The notes below the pieces were generated by a model. It was not told where the DNA came from. It ran no database searches and saw only the letters and a program-made list of their open reading frames with translations. From positions 516,501 through 580,500 of the forward strand of contig JALIGW010000015.1 in NCBI GenBank assembly GCA_023053685.1: a DNA stretch of 64,000 bases. Direction: 5' to 3'. Shown piece after piece: positions 1 to 64,000 of this stretch (the stretch's first letter is position 1; each line of letters begins with the position of its first letter). The position numbers and the translations under genes are program-made. The DNA is from Diadophis punctatus similis (taxonomy: Eukaryota; Chordata; Lepidosauria; Squamata; Dipsadidae).

Positions 1-38257
<38,257 letters not shown>

Positions 38258-38984
38258 TTATGACACTGATATACACACATCGTTTGTATATGTATATGAA
38301 GGTAATGTGTATATATTACATTTATATACATAAACATACAGATATGGGTAGAGATAGATATAGATATGAGAAACAAATTTAAATACATACACACACAAGT
38401 CTGGGCTATTTTAGAAATGGTTAGAAAAAGAAAAGAGAAATATGGGACTTTTCATAGAAAGGAAGTTCATCCATCTATTTATTTAATTTATATTCCACCC
38501 AATTCCGAATGACACTGGGCCAAGAGAACAAAAATGGCAGAAGTACTAAACCTTCATAGAAGGGAGATTTTGTTTATTTATATTATAGAATAATTTTCCA
38601 TAGGACATACTCTGGGCAAATAACAAAAATGGAAGAATATGTATTCTTCTAAACCTTCCTAGAAGGTGTGTGTGTGTTCATTTATTAATTTATATTACAT
38701 TATATAATGTATTACCAGTATCTACGCTTGGCAAAGAGCCAAAATGACAAGTCCAAACTTTCATAGAAAGGAGGGCGGTTACTTGATTCTACGTAGGTAA
38801 TCTTTACCCTTTTTAGCTCTGAACAGGTGTGCATACGTACAAAAACCAAGGCCAGGACTCCACAGCCATTTTTACGTTCTCGGGATGCTTCAGGAGGCCA
38901 TCTGCAATTGAAGGCCATTCTTAGAAATCAATGTGACTCTGGGAATACCAATAAAAAATATATATTTGTAGCTCATGGTTGAAC

Positions 38985-39185
38985 TATGGGGTCCTTGGTG
39001 CTCTCTGAGTTTGCCTGTTGTCTTGCAGACATTTCATGACCCAACTAGGTAACAACAACAGCGCTAGCAAGATGATCCTAATTGGATAATCTAGTAGACA
39101 CTCCCTTCTAGCACTGAAGATGTGACCTACCTGGGTAATGAAATGTCTTCAAGGAAACAATCAAGCTCAGAAAACACCAAGGACC
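38985..39185. mobile_element. Palindromic MITE family C copy
   Basis: Left arm CTTGCAGACATTTCATGACC, right arm TGGGTAATGAAATGTCTTCA, loop at about 39085. Intergenic. Confidence 0.65.
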
Positions 39186-40789
39186 CTGTTGATGCTTAGC
39201 TTTGAAGCCTGCAGCCTTCTCCATATTTTTTTTTCAAACTAATCCTTGAGGTTGGGAAGAGTGAACAGGGCCTCCTTCGTAAACGTTAAGGAGATGTCCT
39301 CCTGGCATTTTGGTGGATCCCACATCCGTGACTCGTCCACATTAAATGCAGTAGCTCAAACTATTGACTCATCAAAACATATCTTCTTGGTCCATGCTGA
39401 AGGTTCAAAGTTGAGATAATTAAAGGTATTTTTTTCACCCCCTCAAGTCTCCTGCCGCCTTTTGCACATCTGTGCATACAAAATAAAAGCAAATCAGAAC
39501 ATTCTGAGAATCTCAACCAATCTAAGCCAATAATTGCTGCAGACCATTGCCAAACTTCCAGGGATGATCAAAGCCACCACAAAGTAAACTATCCTTATAT
39601 TCAAAGGTCATGTTAATTGTGTCTCCTAATTCAGAGTATTCAAAGCCTGATGTCGGATTTATTTAATGTAGCTTTTTCTTTCCATTTTAGAGTGCATTTG
39701 TGGTTAATCACGTTGAGGGAAGATTTCCATTTACAAATAGAATCTTGGACAGTATCTCCAAAATCAAAAAGGCCGCAGGAACATCTATTAAGTTACACAT
39801 TTAGTCTTTTCCAACTTTTCTCCAAGTAAGAGCTCAAATGTATCTGTGTGGTCACGTGTATTATGTACACATGCCAGTTTTCATGTGTGAAAAGAGAATT
39901 TTGCAATCACTGATGTCTTTCAACATCTTTACAATAGGTAATACTTTAAAGATCGTATTACTCAGTACAGTGTCTACTAAAGAACATTTTAGCAATACAT
40001 TTCAGATTCCTAGTTGGTTTGAAAAGGGTTGTTTTAGAGAGGTCATGCATGTCTGAATTTGTCCAAATCTAAATTAAGCGGGGGAGGGGGGAGTGAATTA
40101 TGATATGTGGTTTTTCTTAGCTTCTTTGTTCCCATTCTGATTTCAACCTCTCTAAAATCCTTTTCCTGAGATATGATTAAAATTGGTTTGAAAGCTGGAA
40201 AGAAAATGTGTAATAGCAACAATGAAGCTCCATCGGTGTCCCAGGAGATTATTCTGAAGTAGCTACTTATTCCATGTTTGTATTATACAGCATGGAAGAT
40301 CAAATATTTAGTATGATTTGAAAAAAAAATCAGAGGGGGCCATTGAATCAGTGACACCTGGGGACTACATGGAAATGTCCATATGGTTCTCTTGGCAGCC
40401 ATTTTAGAAGTCCTTCTTCCTAGGGCTAAGACAAAACTGATCCAAGGATACCCAGATGGAAGGAACAGGGCTCAGTTTCTGCACTCCCAGTCCAGCAGCT
40501 TAGCCAAACTGCCATGTCAGTGTTTTCCAGCACAAAATATTTTATTATGATCTGTTTAATTTACCAGATTTTCTAGAGTAGGTTAAAAACAAGATTATTC
40601 TGCAACCTTTATCTGAAGCTACACCTTATCATGTGAATCTCACTGGTTGCAATCATTCAGTAACTCAAGTCTGATACTGTCTTTCTCTGGTACCTTTAGG
40701 AGAAGGAGAGGCAGAGCCTGGAGGCGGAGTCAAGAAAGGACTTAGCCTGGAATCATTACCTTCTCACAAGTGGTTTAAGTCAGCTCTTC

Positions 40790-40913
40790 AAACTTGGCAA
40801 CTTTAAGACTTGTGAACTTCAACTCAGAATTCTCCAGCCAGCATAGCTAGCTGGAGAATTCTGGAAGTTGAAGTCCACAAGTCTGAAAGTTGCCAAGTTT
40901 GAGGACCCCTGGT
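40790..40913. mobile_element. Palindromic hAT-like MITE
   Basis: Hairpin of CTTCAAACTTGGCAACTTTA and its complement around CATAGCTAGCTGG. Flanking duplication not clean. Confidence 0.65.
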
Positions 40914-42043
40914 AAGTCCTCTTGAGTTCCGTTCATTCTTATCTAGTGCCAATTTAGTGCTGAACATTGACTAAATTCTTGTGCATATGAGAAATAAATC
41001 CGTTTAACTGGAGCTTAACGCATGGTCCTGATTCTCCGCGCCTGATATTACCACCTCATCCCTGTTGCAACCCTTCCCGATAGCCATTGTACTAGTCAAC
41101 GGAGAAGTCCGATTACGTGGAATCAGGCCAACTGGCTGGGCACAGCTCTCCAGGATTTAAGGGAGGAGTTTGTTCAACGCACTTGGAAATACTAGGAATT
41201 AGATCAGTTCACCGCCTGGCTGCCGAATATGGATTGTACCCCTGGGCTATGACTCACGTGAGAGTTCTCAGTCAGTGAAAGCAAAACGATAGTAAATCCG
41301 AGTTGCAGAAACTCAATGGGGTGGATTAGTCCATGCACAGCAAATGAGGGATAAAAGCATCTATAATTGATTGCACAGAGACTGCTTGATCCTGAATCTT
41401 ATTGGTTGCTGGAATTAGTTCATTAAGGCTTCCTTATTTTTATTATTAGCTGGCCTTCCTTCAATCCAGCCTCTTGGCTGAATGCAGACAAATTTGGCTA
41501 GAAGGCAATTTAATCAGAATATGGTAAAAGGCTTGTTCAAAGAAAGAAGATATTTGACTGCCCCAAGTTGTGTCAATTTACCCAGGGTACCATAATTTAT
41601 AATTTACGCTGTTTGATCATAGTTTATCCAGTACAATTATCATAAATTATGATAATGTCAATTATTCCATTGCTATCATTCACCAGCATTGAATCCAAAC
41701 ACAACACGTAGCTTCCTTTTGGTAGAAAATGTAGTTATTTTGCATTTTAACAGCTTTTGGCTAAAAGGATTTCAAAATACAATATGAAGAAATATACTTC
41801 TGTATATATTATGTATATTAGCAAAATACAATGTGTGAACTTGGCTGTTATCTGTAAAGCGTTTTTAAAAAGGAGGAAAAGTGTCCGTATTTGGGCACTA
41901 AGAAAACTGGTATCATCCAGGAACAATGTTTTATATCCTGTTGTACTTTTACTTAAAAAAAAATAGAAAACCCTGAAATATATAATCAAGGAAATCAAAT
42001 TATTTTGTCCACATTAAGAAAATGGGCACTTCCATTATAATCT

Positions 42044-42049
42044 TTTATT
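42044..42049 (-). terminator. HEATR3: Candidate HEATR3 poly(A) signal
   Basis: This is the first AATAAA on the minus strand after the HEATR3 stop, about 260 nt downstream. T/GT-rich sequence follows further on. Position fits a short 3'UTR; there is no transcript evidence. Confidence 0.5.
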
Positions 42050-42310
42050 TTAGATTTTTTTGCTCATTCTTTTTTAAGAATGGCAAATCGAGACATTTCA
42101 GCACATTAAGGACAAATTTTGACCCTTTTGTGGTGCTGAATTCATTCACACTTTTCTCTCTCCCTTCCCCCCCCCACCTCAATATAAGACATATAATATG
42201 AAAAGCAGACCGTAATCCTTTTCTCCTAGCTGTTGTTACAAAATCCTATAGAATTCATGGTTAAAACATTTGATAAAACTATATCAAAAATAGAGCTTTC
42301 CATCCTATTT

Positions 42311-62902
<20,592 letters not shown>

Positions 62903-63006
62903 CTAGAAAGGCAGAGAGAAGGGGAGGCAGGTACGGAGAATTAATAAACCGAACGATTAAGTCTCGATAGAGGAAAATATTTGTAGCTCGGGGTTGAGAG
63001 AACCTT

Positions 63007-63495
63007 GGTGCTCATCTAAAATAGCTTTGACTTGCGCGTGTTTGGATCCGAGGTGGAGGACCTGCGCTCTGCACCTGCCCAGGAGGGTGTGCATAGATTT
63101 TAATCCTTCTGAAAGGCCTTCCAGGAATCTTCAAAATGGACTTGGTAATTACGGATCCTTGGTACTCTCTGAGCTTTGTGGTTTTCTTGCAGACATTTCA
63201 TAACCCAACTAGGTAACATCACCAGCGCTAGCATGGTGATCCTAATTGGGTTAACCTAACAGACACTCCCTTCCAGCACTGATGATGTTACCTAGTTGGG
63301 TAATGAAATGCCTGCAATAAAACCACCAAGCTCAGAGAGCATCAAGGATCCCTAATTGCCAAGTTCATTTTGAAAATTCCTGGAAGGCCTTCCAGCAGGG
63401 TTAAAATCTATACACACACCCCTGGGCAGGTGCAGAGTGCAGGTCCTCCATCTCAGATCCAAACACGCGCAAGTCAAAGCTATTTTAGATGAGTG
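63007..63495. mobile_element. About 490-bp foldback element, family C long form
   Basis: Two arms of about 215-230 bp pair from TCTAAAATAGCTTTGACTTG (63015) to its complement ending at about 63491, centre near 63250. The inner part is family C; the outer part is extra inverted sequence. Confidence 0.85.
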
Positions 63496-63814
63496 GCTTC
63501 AAATCCATACCCTTAAAATTCCTATGTTCCTTGTCTTAAAAATCTCACTTGCAGGGATACGCCTTGCCCATCTAACAAATGCATTCTGCTCTTCGGTGCC
63601 CCCTCCACCCCACAACCCATTACCTATTCTTGGTCCACTCAAGAATTCAGCAATCTCATTTCAGAATGTCCAGAAGCGTAATGGGATTTATTTTCCCAAT
63701 TAGCCGGCAACCCCGCTTGCAATTTACGGTGTGCCAGGAGAACCCATCCATGACCCTACTTTCCCTCCCGGTTCGCCAGTACCTTGGTTTGCCCTCTCAC
63801 AGCTCAAATAACAG

Positions 63815-64000
63815 AATAAAAGACCTGGAGGGGACCTCGGAGGTCTTCTAGTCTAACCCCCTGCTCAAGCAGGAGCCTCAGGTGCTTTGGAGAATAGTTT
63901 GACTCCCTCTTTTTTATGTCGGCCCCTGAGATATTGGAAGACTGCTATCATGTCTCCCCTAGTCCTTCTTTTCATTAAACTAGACATACCCAATTTCAGC
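63815..64000 (-). mobile_element. CR1 LINE 3' fragment
   Basis: ATAACAGAATAAAAGACCTG, GGAGGTCTTCTAGTCTAACC, then CTCAGGTGCTTTGGAGAATA; continues off the right edge. Confidence 0.75.

Noticed and set aside
40790..40913. Exact 8-bp duplication for this palindrome
   Set aside because: Flanks GTTTAAGT and GTAAGTCC do not match in register, so it was left out of the target-site tally.
63007..64000. HEATR3 exon 1
   Set aside because: No GC-rich coding start resembling the expected N-terminus; the region is a foldback repeat and CR1. Exon 1 must lie further right.

Overview
This is vertebrate nuclear DNA. It is almost certainly from a squamate reptile, and probably a snake. Two multi-exon genes with canonical GT/AG splice sites are embedded in dense repeats: tRNA-headed SINEs (Sauria-like), CR1 and L1-like LINE remnants, palindromic and hAT-type MITEs, solo LTRs and long tetranucleotide microsatellites. 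The CR1 3' ends with ATTCT tails and the overall repeat mix are what point to a snake. This is inference from the repeats, not a species identification.

Both genes are on the minus strand. HEATR3 (nuclear importer of the 5S RNP proteins) occupies about 42.0-62.9 kb. All exons except the first, which lies beyond the right edge, are present. The 14 exons join into 632 codons plus a stop with no frame break. TENT4B/PAPD5 (non-canonical poly(A) polymerase) occupies 1-38 kb. Its first exon lies in a CpG island at about 36.8-38.2 kb, the catalytic core is split over exons 2-8, and the C-terminal exon runs off the left edge. The order HEATR3 then TENT4B in the same direction matches my recollection of human 16q12.1, so this is conserved vertebrate synteny. 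The genes are about 4.5 kb apart. They are functionally related only loosely, since both act in ribosomal and non-coding RNA metabolism.

Layout: 0-19.6 kb TENT4B exons 11 to 2 with short repeat-filled introns; 19.6-36.7 kb TENT4B intron 1, with hAT MITEs, CR1 LINEs and microsatellites, two rather repeat-poor blocks (31.7-32.8 and 33.2-35.9 kb), and a C-rich minisatellite abutting the exon 1 donor; 36.8-38.2 kb exon 1, 5'UTR and promoter island; 38.2-42.0 kb intergenic; 42.0-62.9 kb HEATR3 exons 15 to 2; 62.9-64 kb HEATR3 intron 1 with a 480-bp foldback repeat.

I see no bacterial-style system, CRISPR array or novel gene cluster. The most informative non-genic signals concern mobile elements. 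Twenty hAT-type MITEs can be delimited to the base. Their 8-bp target duplications nearly all have TA at positions 4-5, the preference reported for Buster-family hATs. Two solo LTRs sit in other repeats with exact 5-bp duplications. Several long, near-perfect hairpins are present, one of them 22 nt from a HEATR3 splice donor.
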